Positions 9,416 to 19,223 of a stretch of DNA of 64,000 bases are shown here, one piece after another. Both the position numbers and the translations under genes were made by a program. The stretch is taken from assembly GCA_910587725.1 (NCBI GenBank), contig CAJUNG010000002.1:1-64000 (forward strand), read 5' to 3'. Every line of letters starts with the position of its first letter. The stretch's first letter is position 1. The notes beneath the pieces are model-generated. The model searched no databases and had not been told where the DNA came from. It worked only from the letters and a program-made list of their open reading frames with translations. The DNA comes from an uncultured Bacilli bacterium (GTDB taxonomy: Bacteria > Bacillota_I > Bacilli_A > RF39 > UBA660).

Positions 9416-11236
9416 CTAATTTAAAAATTTATTTAAAATTTCTTCTAGTTCTTGTTTGTTGATTGGTTTTGCTAAATAATCATCAAATCCTTCACTAATA
9501 TATTTTTCTCTCATTCCTGATATTGCATTGGCAGTTAATGCTACCGTAGGAATTTGAAAGTTAGGATTTTCTTTTAATTTTTTTAGTGTATTTGTACCAC
9601 TTAAGTGAGGCATCATATCATCCATTAAAATTAAATCATAAGAATCTCCTTTTCGAATTTTATCAATTGCCTTTTCTCCACTATCTATGGTATCAATGAT
9701 TAGTCCATAAGTTTTTAGGAGTCTTTCTGCAACTTTTAGATTCAATGTATTATCATCTACGACTAAAACTTTTTTATTGGAACAAGTTAACTTTCCTGTT
9801 GTTTTCTTTACGGTTTCTAGGGAAGTTTTAGCAACAATTCTTTGGTCTAATCCAATCGTAAATTTGCTTCCCTTCTCATAAATACTTTGTACGACAATTT
9901 TTCCTCCCATTAACTCTGTTAATCGTTTGGTAATTGCGAGTCCTAACCCGGTTCCTTCTACTGAAGAGGATTTTTCAATTTGCAATCGTTCAAATTTAGT
10001 AAAGAGTTTATCAATATTTTCTGGTTTAATTCCCCGTCCGGTATCTTCTACACTAATGATTAGACGACAAACATCATCTTTTTTTACACAATTTACTTTA
10101 AATTCTATCCAACCTTCATTTGTATATTTTGCCGCATTGGTCAATAAATTTAGAATGACTTGTTTAAGACGGATATGGTCCCCATACATCACCGGAGGAA
10201 TGCCTGGGTCAATGCTCACTCTTAATTCAATCGGCTTTTCTCCAATTTTTGTTTTGGTTAAAATCATCAATTCTTCAACAATCTTTTTAAATTCGTATTC
10301 TGTATTAATAATTTCTAATTTATTTGCTTCGATTTTAGAAATATCTAATATTCCATTTACGATATCTAATAAGTTATCAGAGGCCATTAAGATATCTTTG
10401 ATTTGCCCTTTGGCATCTTCTGGCAATGTCTCATCAGTTGCTAAACTTTGAGAAAATCCTACAATTGCATTTAGTGGTGTCCTAATTTCATGAGACATGC
10501 TAGATAGGAATTCTGTTTTTGCGTTGTTTGCTTTCTCTGCTTGGTCTCTAGCAATATTTAACTCTTTAATTAGTTTCATATCGGGATTTTCTATCGTGAA
10601 GTACATCAAAAACGTAACGAATGCTTCCATTGATGTTAATAAAAGTAAGCCTGGATTTAGTTTTTGAATAACCATTACGACACTCCCTAATAAAATAAAG
10701 GCAAACATCGGTAAATATTTTTTGTTTTTTAATTCTTTATAGTTTGATATCATTAACATTAGCCAAATAACAAGCATCACTCCAGAAAAAAGATATACAA
10801 GGTTTGCACTTGGTCCATATGTATAATAGGCATTATTTTCTGTATGAAAGTATAAGGGGAATGCGAAAACGATTAATGCCATGATTGTAAATGAATAAAT
10901 TCCTAATCGAAATGCATTTCTGTCTTTCCTGTTTATCCCATCATAGTTTATTTTGTTCGATATCACATAAATATAAGCAGTCAGTATTCCTAAATATAGC
11001 AAGTAATAAATTAATAGCCCCTTTGAAATAATCATACTAATTATTGGGATTTTTTCATAACATGAAGTTACTAAATAACAAGATACCGCTAAAACTACCC
11101 CACATAAACTACAGATAATCAGCATTCCATAAATTTTATTTTCAATAGTATTCAATCTTTTTTTAGAAAAAAATACAATAGCAAGTAGAAAAACATAGAA
11201 AAAACTACAAGCCGAAAAGGTAAAACTAATACTCAT
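9416..11236 (-). CDS. Hybrid sensor histidine kinase
   Basis: The 606-residue membrane kinase has about seven hydrophobic segments in the first 215 residues and then a HisKA domain with the phospho-accepting histidine in FLSSMSHEIRTPLNAIVG. The ATPase domain shows the N box (LKQVILNLLTNAAKY), DTGRGI and GTGLGLAIT. A C-terminal receiver begins KKVLVVDDNTLNLK and has its aspartate in LILMDDMMPHLSG. With the HPt-receiver protein downstream it makes a four-step phosphorelay. The input signal is not evident; no extracytoplasmic ligand domain is seen. GGAGG lies seven bases before the ATG. Confidence 0.92.
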   Translation of the reverse strand: MSISFTFSACSFFYVFLLAIVFFSKKRLNTIENKIYGMLIICSLCGVVLAVSCYLVTSCYEKIPIISMIISKGLLIYYLLYLGILTAYIYVISNKINYDGINRKDRNAFRLGIYSFTIMALIVFAFPLYFHTENNAYYTYGPSANLVYLFSGVMLVIWLMLMISNYKELKNKKYLPMFAFILLGSVVMVIQKLNPGLLLLTSMEAFVTFLMYFTIENPDMKLIKELNIARDQAEKANNAKTEFLSSMSHEIRTPLNAIVGFSQSLATDETLPEDAKGQIKDILMASDNLLDIVNGILDISKIEANKLEIINTEYEFKKIVEELMILTKTKIGEKPIELRVSIDPGIPPVMYGDHIRLKQVILNLLTNAAKYTNEGWIEFKVNCVKKDDVCRLIISVEDTGRGIKPENIDKLFTKFERLQIEKSSSVEGTGLGLAITKRLTELMGGKIVVQSIYEKGSKFTIGLDQRIVAKTSLETVKKTTGKLTCSNKKVLVVDDNTLNLKVAERLLKTYGLIIDTIDSGEKAIDKIRKGDSYDLILMDDMMPHLSGTNTLKKLKENPNFQIPTVALTANAISGMREKYISEGFDDYLAKPINKQELEEILNKFLN

Positions 11237-11302
11237 GATAACCTCCGTTACTCTATCTATTCAAAATTATAACATTATTCTTATATTTTGTAAACGCCAC
11301 AT

Positions 11303-11339
11303 AAAAAAGTTTACTTGAATACACAAATAAACTTTTTTC
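11303..11339 (-). terminator. Terminator after the AMP-ligase gene
   Basis: The minus strand forms AAAAAGTTTA…TAAACTTTTTT with a 14-nt loop and a T run directly after the stop codon at 11344. Confidence 0.7.
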
Positions 11340-11343
11340 TTTG

Positions 11344-13242
11344 CTATTTAAAGGATAACTTTTTTTGCTTTTCTTTTTCCCTTAAGTATTCTTCCTTATC
11401 CCATTGTTTTAATACTTCTTTATCTGGTTTTAAGTTTGGTGTTAATGGAAGCGTTTCATGAAAGCGGTAAGTATATGGGACATCTCTTTCTGGTAAATGG
11501 TCGAGGCAATACTTTTTTAATACTTCTTCTATTTTTTCTTCTTGCCCATAATATTCTTCCCTCAGTACCACATGTGCTCTTGGATACTCTCCAATTGGGC
11601 TTTCATAATTTGGATATGGAATACCTACAACAGCACAGTCTTTTATTGCTGGATGACTAACAATCACTTCATCCATTTCTGATGGGAAGTTATTATGTCC
11701 GTCTGGTCGAATAATCATTTCTTTATCTCTTCCTTGAATAAAATAGTAGCCGTCTTCATCAAAGTAGGCACGGTCTCCTGTATTGATATAAGTGGTTTCT
11801 CCGACTTGAATAAAAGCTCTTTCTGTTGCTTGTAAGTTTTTATAATATCCTGTAAACTGAGTTTCACTATGAATTAACAAAGTCCCAATTTCCCCTGCTC
11901 CCAAGACTTGCATTGTTTTTAAATCAACAACTAAAGCCGTTGTATCTCCAAGAAGTTTACCAACACTTCCCTCTTTTACAAAGAATGGTGTATTAGTCAT
12001 CGAAGAAGGTGTAAGTTCTGTCATAGAATATCCTTGTGTTACTTTAATTGGTGCAATTACTTTATTAATTTGTCTTTCATGCTCTATAAGCATTTTATTT
12101 CCACCAACAGATACAGTTTTCAACGATTTCGGACAGGATTTTTGAAAATGTTTATCCTCTGATAGAGTTAATGCTTGAGATGGAGTACCAACAGCATGAT
12201 TAATTTTTTCTTTACGAATTACATCTGGATAGTGATAAGCTGTAATATCTGGAATAACTACAGTTTGTACACCTCTAACATATGCCATGTGCATAAATGT
12301 TTCACCATAAAGAATAAATGGGGGCATTCCAAGCATTCTATCTCCTACTTCAATTGGCATTGTTGTATAAGAATAGTCGCGAACCTTTACATTGAAACTT
12401 CTATGTTTTGTTGGAACAACTTTTGGTTTTCCTGTAGTTCCACTAGTTAATGTTAAAGTTGCTGGTATATATTCATCATAAACAGGGGCAAAATTTTCTT
12501 CTTTTCTCCCAAGTAGAAGTGCATCTTTCAAGTTGATATATCCTGACTTCGGTGGGTTAGTATAATATAAATTTTTAAGAGCAATTTCTTTTGTCGATTC
12601 ATAAATTTGTAAATTTTTTATCCATTTTTTATCTTCTTTAGTAAGAAAATCTTTGTTTTGATAACTGTTTAATAAATCCTTTACTTTTGACGAGTCTTCA
12701 AGATTCATAAATTTTTCCGCTTTATAATAAGCGTTTGTCTTTTTTAATTGCTCTCGATGATGAATAAAAGCAAGAGGAAGAAACATAGAGTCCATCACTG
12801 ATAAAACAAAGACGTTTTCAACTTTTGTTTCATCAATAATCGCATCTAATTTTCCATAAGCCATGTCTAATACAAGCACTTGTTTTACTTCTGCAAGGTT
12901 TAAAAAATCGCGAATTCTTGTTGCATTTGTTCTAGGGTCTATCGGAAAAAAAGTTGCTCCATTTTTAGTAATCGCATAAAAACTAGCAATCACTTCTGGT
13001 AACATCGGTGCAATTACTGCAACAACCTCTCCCTTTTCTAATGGTTTTCCTACTGTATTTCCGTGTAATACATTTGCTAAATCTTCAATTAGCTTTTTAG
13101 AACGATTATAGGAAATATTGTTCTTAAAAAAGCGATAAGCGTAGTTTGTCGTAAAATCTTTTGTATATTGGCTTTGATATTGATATACTGATTGTTCAAC
13201 ACAGTCATAATGATTTTTTTGATTAGTTATTAGATTTTTCAT
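11344..13242 (-). CDS. Acyl-CoA synthetase-like AMP-forming ligase
   Basis: A member of the adenylate-forming superfamily (ANL), which activates a carboxylic acid with ATP before transfer to a thiol. The phosphate-binding motif TLTSGTTGKPKVVP (about residue 265), the QGYSMTE motif (about residue 410), the hinge GDRAYFDEDGYYFIQGRDKE and a C-terminal lysine in NLKPDKE are all visible. The substrate cannot be read from the sequence; fatty acids or a carrier-bound acyl group are possible. The upstream frame is open, but the ATG at 13242 follows AAAGAGGG and is preferred. It stands alone with its own terminator. Confidence 0.85.
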   Translation of the reverse strand: MKNLITNQKNHYDCVEQSVYQYQSQYTKDFTTNYAYRFFKNNISYNRSKKLIEDLANVLHGNTVGKPLEKGEVVAVIAPMLPEVIASFYAITKNGATFFPIDPRTNATRIRDFLNLAEVKQVLVLDMAYGKLDAIIDETKVENVFVLSVMDSMFLPLAFIHHREQLKKTNAYYKAEKFMNLEDSSKVKDLLNSYQNKDFLTKEDKKWIKNLQIYESTKEIALKNLYYTNPPKSGYINLKDALLLGRKEENFAPVYDEYIPATLTLTSGTTGKPKVVPTKHRSFNVKVRDYSYTTMPIEVGDRMLGMPPFILYGETFMHMAYVRGVQTVVIPDITAYHYPDVIRKEKINHAVGTPSQALTLSEDKHFQKSCPKSLKTVSVGGNKMLIEHERQINKVIAPIKVTQGYSMTELTPSSMTNTPFFVKEGSVGKLLGDTTALVVDLKTMQVLGAGEIGTLLIHSETQFTGYYKNLQATERAFIQVGETTYINTGDRAYFDEDGYYFIQGRDKEMIIRPDGHNNFPSEMDEVIVSHPAIKDCAVVGIPYPNYESPIGEYPRAHVVLREEYYGQEEKIEEVLKKYCLDHLPERDVPYTYRFHETLPLTPNLKPDKEVLKQWDKEEYLREKEKQKKLSFK

Positions 13243-13388
13243 CTTTTTCCCTCTTTTCCTTCGGTGCATATAATATACCAAATTTTACTATTTGTCAAGC
13301 TTTATTTTGACAATTTTCGTAATTACTATTTAAATATATCAAGTTTCTTTTCAATATGCAAGATAGATATTTTTATTTGTGCAAAAAT

Positions 13389-14096
13389 TTATGCAATTTT
13401 TTTCCCTATAATAAGTAAATATACGTCATGATATTTTTTATAATCTTCATTGTGTGAACAGGTCTGAAGAATTAAGATTTCTTCGTTTTTCACTTCGACT
13501 TCTGTTTCATATATTGATTTCTTCTTTAATTTTTGCAAATGTTGTTCCCAATGAATTGTATTAGGGAAGAAAAGTCGTAAGTAGTCAAAGTCTTGATATT
13601 CAATCATGATAGAAAATATCTCATAGATTTCTTTTTTATTCCAAAGGGTTAATTCTATTGTTTTATGATGAGAATAAAAATCCTTATGTTCATAACGTTC
13701 TAAATCACGAAAAGGAACATCCAAACTCGTAGAATTGTGTCCATAAATGATTTTCTTCTCTGTAGATTGATTAATTCGAAAATCAAGAAATATCTCTCCC
13801 TTTACGGAAACGTTTCCTTTTTTATCATGAGTTAAAAAATAGGTATTATCTTGTGCTTGTAAAACTGGTTCATCGATTGTGGTATTAGGAATTTTTATCT
13901 TTCCGATGATTCCCTTTTTTTCTTCTTTAATGCCAGAGGTATTTTCTTTTATCTCTTCTTTCGTAGCAGAGGATAAAGTCATTTTACTCCTTTTTCCGAT
14001 TAAAGGAGTTTTATTTTCATTCGGAGGGATGCTATTATAGCCACTAACAAAAAGAAATAAAATAATGCAAATGAATATGTACATACTTTTTTTCAA
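13389..14096 (-). CDS. Class B-like sortase, catalytic arginine not evident
   Basis: A membrane-anchored transpeptidase-fold protein: an N-terminal hydrophobic segment (YIFICIILFLFVSG), a linker, then a sortase domain from about residue 60 with the histidine in KKIIYGHNS and the cysteine in LQTCSHN. The position that normally carries the catalytic arginine in the last strand (R-I-V-V-V-A-K type) reads Y-L-L-I-I-G-K, and no arginine lies anywhere after the cysteine. Activity is therefore uncertain. The frame offers an ATG at 14105, but it touches the Shine-Dalgarno AAGGAGG; the TTG at 14096 is better spaced and gives MKKSMYIF. No LPXTG-type substrate gene is adjacent. Confidence 0.8.
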   Translation of the reverse strand: MKKSMYIFICIILFLFVSGYNSIPPNENKTPLIGKRSKMTLSSATKEEIKENTSGIKEEKKGIIGKIKIPNTTIDEPVLQAQDNTYFLTHDKKGNVSVKGEIFLDFRINQSTEKKIIYGHNSTSLDVPFRDLERYEHKDFYSHHKTIELTLWNKKEIYEIFSIMIEYQDFDYLRLFFPNTIHWEQHLQKLKKKSIYETEVEVKNEEILILQTCSHNEDYKKYHDVYLLIIGKKIA

Positions 14097-14172
14097 TCGA
14101 CACATCCCTCCTTTACTTCCCTATCCTACTTAGGTTTAATGAATGTGTCAAGCAAATTAACGAAAGAGCAAC

Positions 14173-14195
14173 AAAAAAAGACCATATGGTCCTTT
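14173..14195 (-). terminator. Bidirectional-type terminator
   Basis: The palindrome GGACCATATGGTC is flanked by T runs on both strands. It sits directly after the stop codon of the gene at 14199 and would end that minus-strand transcript. Confidence 0.75.
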
Positions 14196-14198
14196 TTG

Positions 14199-15242
14199 CT
14201 ATTTCATTTTCTTCATACTTTTGATTTCTTTAGCTTTTTCTCTCATTGCTTGGATGTTTTCCTTTGTATAACCTAAACGCATATTTGGATTTTTTGTCGC
14301 AATTGTATTCCAAATTTCTTCATATACTGCAGTTTGGTTTTTTGTCATTGCTGGGGTTGTTGCAATCACGTAAGTTTTTCCATCTTTCGTATAAATTTTG
14401 ATACTCTGTTGTGTTTTTACTCCGTTTTGTCTTAATTCATAACGATACATCCATAAAACATCTTCATATTTTGTTGCTCTTAATGTTCCAATGAAGTTAA
14501 TGATGTAACGATCAGTTAAATATAATCCAGATTTTTTATAGTAGAATGCTTCTTTATCGTTCATTTCTTTATCAAGTTCACTAATTCCGCTTTCTCCTAA
14601 TTTCTTTTCAGCACTTCTAAAACGGAGAATTCCAATTCCACCAGCTAATGCAGCAATTTGCCCAGTTAAAGCAAGGATTAATCCTGCAACCATCGGAATT
14701 ACTGCTTTTGGGGAAGCAGTTTCAGTTAATTTTGCTGTCATATCTAGATATACAGAACCAAAATAGTTCTCGAAATCGGCTGTTGTCAATTTATCTTTCT
14801 CATCTTCTTGCTCTTCATTGTAAGCCTCAATCGCTAAATTACGAACATCTTTGGTCGTTTCTTTCGTAATTCCTTCAATTCGTATTGGTGTATCATAGAT
14901 TTCTTCTTTATTTAAGTTTTCAAAATCGATTTTAGACATGTAAACGATATATAAAAACTCTTCGTCTCCTACAATATAGTAACCGTTACTACTATTTTTG
15001 TACCCTGCAAATAAATAGGGAATGGTTTGGGCATTTAAATAAGCCTTCTTATCTTTTTTATTTTCATCTTTAGAAGTGATAATCTCATCTAGATAAACAA
15101 CATTATCTACTTCTTTCTCATCTTCCATAACACCCCAACCGATAAGTGCGAAACCGACGACAATCATCACTAGAAATATGAAGAAGTTACGGGTTCTCTT
15201 CTTTTTCATCTTTACAATATTTTCATTTGTAAATTTTTGCAT
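14199..15242 (-). CDS. Two-pass membrane protein of unknown function
   Basis: About 347 residues with a transmembrane segment near the N-terminus (FFIFLVMIVVGFALIGWGV), an extracytoplasmic loop of roughly 140 residues, a second hydrophobic segment (VIPMVAGLILALTGQIAALAGG) and a cytoplasmic C-terminal domain resembling a small PH-like fold (SGLYLTDRYIINFIG…YEDVLWMYRYE). This layout occurs in uncharacterised Bacillota proteins (DUF6709-like); no enzyme motif is visible. The ATG at 15242 is chosen over the GTG nine bases earlier because the GAGTGAG element fits it. It is transcribed alone. Confidence 0.75.
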   Translation of the reverse strand: MQKFTNENIVKMKKKRTRNFFIFLVMIVVGFALIGWGVMEDEKEVDNVVYLDEIITSKDENKKDKKAYLNAQTIPYLFAGYKNSSNGYYIVGDEEFLYIVYMSKIDFENLNKEEIYDTPIRIEGITKETTKDVRNLAIEAYNEEQEDEKDKLTTADFENYFGSVYLDMTAKLTETASPKAVIPMVAGLILALTGQIAALAGGIGILRFRSAEKKLGESGISELDKEMNDKEAFYYKKSGLYLTDRYIINFIGTLRATKYEDVLWMYRYELRQNGVKTQQSIKIYTKDGKTYVIATTPAMTKNQTAVYEEIWNTIATKNPNMRLGYTKENIQAMREKAKEIKSMKKMK

Positions 15243-15345
15243 TTTAAACACTCACTCTCTTTCCTTACGCATAAAATTCTATCATATCTTTTTTGAAAAA
15301 TCTAGTACTTATAGTTCATTTTATTTCATTTTTAGCAAAAAATTC

Positions 15346-16968
15346 CTATGGTTGTTTGTTCCTATTTATATGATTATAGTAATCGAGTCTTTCCTCATTA
15401 TAATTGACAATTTTTCCGAGAGGTAAAATCAACATCCGATTGATTCCTAAAGTTTTAGTAAATTCTTTGTTATGGCTTACCATCAGAATAGTACCTTGAT
15501 AGTCTTGAAAGTTTTTTCCAATCACTTGCTCGGTTTCTACATCTAAGTGATTGGTCGGTTCATCTAAAATCAATAAGTTTGCTCGTTTTAGTAAAACTTT
15601 ACAAAGACATACTCGTGCTTTTTCACCAGGAGATAAAGAAGAAATTTTCTTATTGACATCATCTCCATAAAATAAAAAGTTACTCAATATATTTCTTAAT
15701 ACTTTATCACTTGTTTTTCCGTCATCAATATTTTCTAAAATGGTCTTTTCTATCTGTAAGTCCTCAAATTCTTGGGCATAATAGGCAATGGTTGTATTTT
15801 GTGCATACCAAATGGTTCCTTTTTGGGGAGAAAGTTTTCCTACTAATAATTTTAATAGGGTCGACTTTCCGACACCATTTTCTCCCACAACTAGAAATCT
15901 TTCTTTATTTTCTATCGTAAATGAAACGTTATTTAAAATTCTTCTTTTGTCATAACCAAAGGTTAAGTTATTTACTTTTAAAGGAAACTTCCCGCCTGTT
16001 TTTTGGGGAGTCAAATCTAGTTTTATATGTTGATAAGCTTTATCCCTTTTTTCTAAATTTTCCTTCTTTTTTTGTAACTTAATCTCTCTATCTTTTCCTT
16101 GTTTTTTTAATTTATGATTGGTTCCTGATGCCTCTTTTGCTTTTTTTACGAATTTTTCTAATCTTTCGATTTCTTTTTCTTGAAGTTGAATTCTTTTTTC
16201 TTTATTTTTTTGTTCTTCCTCATGTAATTTTTGATATGTCGTATAATTTCCCGAATAAACATTAATTGTTTTACTGACTTTATCAATCCATAAAATTTTT
16301 CCGACAATTTCATCTAAAAAGGCCGTATCATGACTGATGATTAGAATCATGCCTTTATATTTTTTCAAATATGAGGTCACAAAGTCTTTGGTTTTTTCAT
16401 CTAAGTGGTTAGTTGGTTCATCTAATAGTAAAATGTCTGGCTTAGCATATAGTAATCTTGCAAATGCTATCTTTGATTTTTGTCCTCCGGATAAATGCAT
16501 TAGTTTTTGATCTAATAAATCAATATCGATTTGCATATGTTCAAGTAAATCTAACAAGATTGTTTCATAGTGATAATAATCGTAGTATTCTAATAAACTT
16601 TGTGTTTTTTCTAGTTTTTTATAGATATCTTTTTGCGCTTTTTCATCTTCAATGGCAAGTTTTTCGTATAGGGTTGCCAATTCACTTTCTAATTTTTTTA
16701 TTGGTCTTGCACTAAGAAGATAATCTAAAACAGAAATATTTTCATCTTCTAATAGAATTTCCTGTGGTAGGTAACCTAAACGTTTATTCCCTAGATGAAT
16801 TTTTCCACTATCTAGTTCTTCTTTTTTTAAAATCACTTTAAAAAGGGTAGTTTTTCCCGCACCATTGACACCAACGACTCCGACTTTATCTAACTCATTT
16901 AGTTGAAAGGAGGCATCTTTATAAATAATTTCTGTTCCATAGGCTAAATTTAAATTACTTCCTTTCAT
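15346..16968 (-). CDS. ABC-F family ATPase
   Basis: The 540-residue cytosolic protein has two ATP-binding cassettes and no membrane domain. Cassette 1 has Walker A GVNGAGKTTL, signature LSGGQ and Walker B ILLLDEPTNHLD. Cassette 2 has GENGVGKSTL, signature LSPGE and LLILDEPTNHLD. A long charged linker (about residues 240-320) joins them, as in ribosome-associated ABC-F factors that act at the E site, some of which protect against antibiotics. Housekeeping and resistance subtypes cannot be separated by eye. The start has GAAGGGAAG. It is flanked by non-coding gaps on both sides. Confidence 0.9.
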   Translation of the reverse strand: MKGSNLNLAYGTEIIYKDASFQLNELDKVGVVGVNGAGKTTLFKVILKKEELDSGKIHLGNKRLGYLPQEILLEDENISVLDYLLSARPIKKLESELATLYEKLAIEDEKAQKDIYKKLEKTQSLLEYYDYYHYETILLDLLEHMQIDIDLLDQKLMHLSGGQKSKIAFARLLYAKPDILLLDEPTNHLDEKTKDFVTSYLKKYKGMILIISHDTAFLDEIVGKILWIDKVSKTINVYSGNYTTYQKLHEEEQKNKEKRIQLQEKEIERLEKFVKKAKEASGTNHKLKKQGKDREIKLQKKKENLEKRDKAYQHIKLDLTPQKTGGKFPLKVNNLTFGYDKRRILNNVSFTIENKERFLVVGENGVGKSTLLKLLVGKLSPQKGTIWYAQNTTIAYYAQEFEDLQIEKTILENIDDGKTSDKVLRNILSNFLFYGDDVNKKISSLSPGEKARVCLCKVLLKRANLLILDEPTNHLDVETEQVIGKNFQDYQGTILMVSHNKEFTKTLGINRMLILPLGKIVNYNEERLDYYNHINRNKQP

Positions 16969-17114
16969 TTTCTTCCCTTCTTTTATTTTTTCTATTTCTT
17001 CTAGTTTTTTCGGGTTTTATTATCCATTCCGTTTTTTTATTTTATCATAAGGAAGGGAATTGTCAATATTTAAAAAGGGGCTTTTTCAGATTTCAGATTG
17101 CAACTTTTTTCTTA

Positions 17115-18998
17115 TTACAAAGCTTTTCGCTTTTCATATACGCGCATATATTCTTCAGATATTTCACATCTAGCATTAATCTTTTTGGATTGTCTTTTTA
17201 CTAATTCTTCTATTTCATAAGCCCTTTCATCACTTGGTTGATGGAAATAGAATTCATTTAGGCATGTACTTGCTACGATATCTGCTGCTCTTCTTAATGG
17301 ACTAGTAATATGGGTGTAACAAGGAAGGAATAATCCTGCGTGTCCTCTATTTATCTCTTCATACCTTGCACTTGGATAAAGATTTAGATATTTTTTTAAA
17401 TGGGGAAAAGCCTCTCGATTCTTTTGTATTTCTTCCTTTAGTTTCTCTAAGGAAGAAGCAAATTCTCCTTCTAAGACATGGTTTCTATAGATAAAGGGAA
17501 GATGATTTTTGTCAAAGTAGGATGCCACGATATGATTGGTGGCCACCATTGCTGTTTCTACGATTTTCATCGAACGAAGTGTACCCACTAGGGCAGTTCC
17601 ACTCGTATTTTTTTCTTGTCTTTTCGTCAATTGATAAATGCTGTCCATTGGCATTTTCTCTCTTATCTTTTTTGTCACTTTTTCTAATCTGAGTAAGCTT
17701 TCTAATAACTCTTCATCTTCAGAAAAACCATATTTTAATATTTTATCACACTTTTCATAAGAGATATTTCTACTTAAGCGTAGCTTCGTTTTTTCAAAAT
17801 AGCTATCTTCAATTGTTCCATCTTCTCTTACACGAAGATAAAAAGAAGTGGCAAGTCTAAGTTTTCCACTTAAAAGACTTAGTTTTTCTCTGGCTAATTT
17901 CATCGGAAATATGGGGACTAGTTTATCTGATAAATAGACTGCGGTTCCCCTTCTTAGTGCTTCTTCGATAAGAAAAGGATAGTTTGCTAATCCCCCTATC
18001 GGATCAGCAATATGGGTTTCTAGTAAGTAAGTCCCATCTTTTAAATCGCGAATCGATAAGGCATCATCAATTTCTGATGCTCCTTCACCATCGATTGCTA
18101 ATGTATAGCCATCAACGAGTTTTCTTTTGTATTCATTTTTAGGAATTTCTACTCGACTAGCTAACGTTAATATTCCAAAATCAAAAGATGGTGTAATATC
18201 GTATCGATAAGAAAGGTACTCTTCAGTGACATTTTTGTTCTTTTTTTCAAGAATATCTAATATTTCATTCATCCAAAACAAATATTTCCCTTTTTTTCCT
18301 TCTTCTATCTCTTTTTGTGGATGGCTTAATTTCTGTCTTAATTTTTTTAATATTTTCTGTTTATATCCCTTATTAATGTTTAATTTTTCATTGCCAAAAA
18401 GAATTTTTAGGATATTACTATAATAAAGTAAATTTTTTAAATTTTCATCTTCATCTGTTTCTACGAATTTATCTAATGCCATTAGAAATTCATCGATTGC
18501 TCTTACATAAAGCCGGTTTCCCTCCCTATCAATAGTATTCACTAAATAAGGGTACTCTCGAAAGGCATCTTCTACTACTTTGATATTTTTCAGTTCAAAG
18601 AGTAAATGAGATATCAACGGATAACTTTCTCCATCGTATTCTTTGATAAATCCATAAAGGTGGGCAAGTGACAGAGTTTCTATATAATCGATTGTTTTTC
18701 TTAAAAAGATATAACTTGTCTTTGTCTTTTCCTCTTCTTTATATGCTTTTAGATATTTTCTGACCTTTGTTTTTAAATTTTCCATTTCTTGATAAGCTAC
18801 TTTTAACATTTCTTTTTTACTTTCTTTTTGTATGGATAATGAAAGAATAGAAAATACAGGATAGAACTTATGATAGTCCTTTTCTTTATCGATTTCCTCA
18901 ATTTCCTTTTTTAGAAATTCTATGCATTCCATCACGCGAAAATCTGGAAATTTTGTCGTTTTTTCTCTTTCTAATAGGGTTTGTTTTAATCCGGCCAT
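17115..18998 (-). CDS. RNB-domain exoribonuclease (RNase II/R superfamily), reduced form
   Basis: The 627-residue protein contains an RNB catalytic domain from about residue 285. The metal-binding cluster reads AIDGEGASEIDDALSI, so one of the usual aspartates is a glutamate, and the C-terminal part holds GHAGLFLPCYTHITSPLRRAAD. The N-terminal half is helical and charged and shows no cold-shock domains, and the protein ends at KRKAL without an S1 domain. It probably degrades RNA 3' to 5', but its grip on substrate must differ from RNase R. AGGAGGG precedes the ATG. The small DUF3006 gene lies 18 bases upstream, so co-transcription is likely. Confidence 0.85.
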   Translation of the reverse strand: MAGLKQTLLEREKTTKFPDFRVMECIEFLKKEIEEIDKEKDYHKFYPVFSILSLSIQKESKKEMLKVAYQEMENLKTKVRKYLKAYKEEEKTKTSYIFLRKTIDYIETLSLAHLYGFIKEYDGESYPLISHLLFELKNIKVVEDAFREYPYLVNTIDREGNRLYVRAIDEFLMALDKFVETDEDENLKNLLYYSNILKILFGNEKLNINKGYKQKILKKLRQKLSHPQKEIEEGKKGKYLFWMNEILDILEKKNKNVTEEYLSYRYDITPSFDFGILTLASRVEIPKNEYKRKLVDGYTLAIDGEGASEIDDALSIRDLKDGTYLLETHIADPIGGLANYPFLIEEALRRGTAVYLSDKLVPIFPMKLAREKLSLLSGKLRLATSFYLRVREDGTIEDSYFEKTKLRLSRNISYEKCDKILKYGFSEDEELLESLLRLEKVTKKIREKMPMDSIYQLTKRQEKNTSGTALVGTLRSMKIVETAMVATNHIVASYFDKNHLPFIYRNHVLEGEFASSLEKLKEEIQKNREAFPHLKKYLNLYPSARYEEINRGHAGLFLPCYTHITSPLRRAADIVASTCLNEFYFHQPSDERAYEIEELVKRQSKKINARCEISEEYMRVYEKRKAL

Positions 18999-19016
18999 AT
19001 TTTCCCTCCTATGTTT

Positions 19017-19211
19017 TTATTGAAATAGTCGATTCATTATGCTTTCTACGTCTTCTTTACATTTTTTGGTTTCTTCTTCATTTTTGATAATATCGATAAT
19101 GTCTCCTTCTTCAAAGGTCTCTACTAAAATTTTAGGAATCACTACATGATTTCCACTTTCTAATTCTAGTATCGCTTGATTATTTTCGAATCGTTCTAAT
19201 ATGACTTGCAT
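19017..19211 (-). CDS. DUF3006 small protein
   Basis: A 64-residue protein with the DUF3006 pattern: a short beta-rich start (MQVILERFENNQAILELESG) followed by VVIP, a FEEGDIIDI turn and a charged helical end. DUF3006 genes are characteristically found next to secreted ComEC-like metallo-beta-lactamase-fold genes, as here (12 bases after the gene at 19224). The function is unknown. AGGAGGAAG supports the start. Confidence 0.85.
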   Translation of the reverse strand: MQVILERFENNQAILELESGNHVVIPKILVETFEEGDIIDIIKNEEETKKCKEDVESIMNRLFQ

Positions 19212-19223
19212 TTTCTTCCTCCT

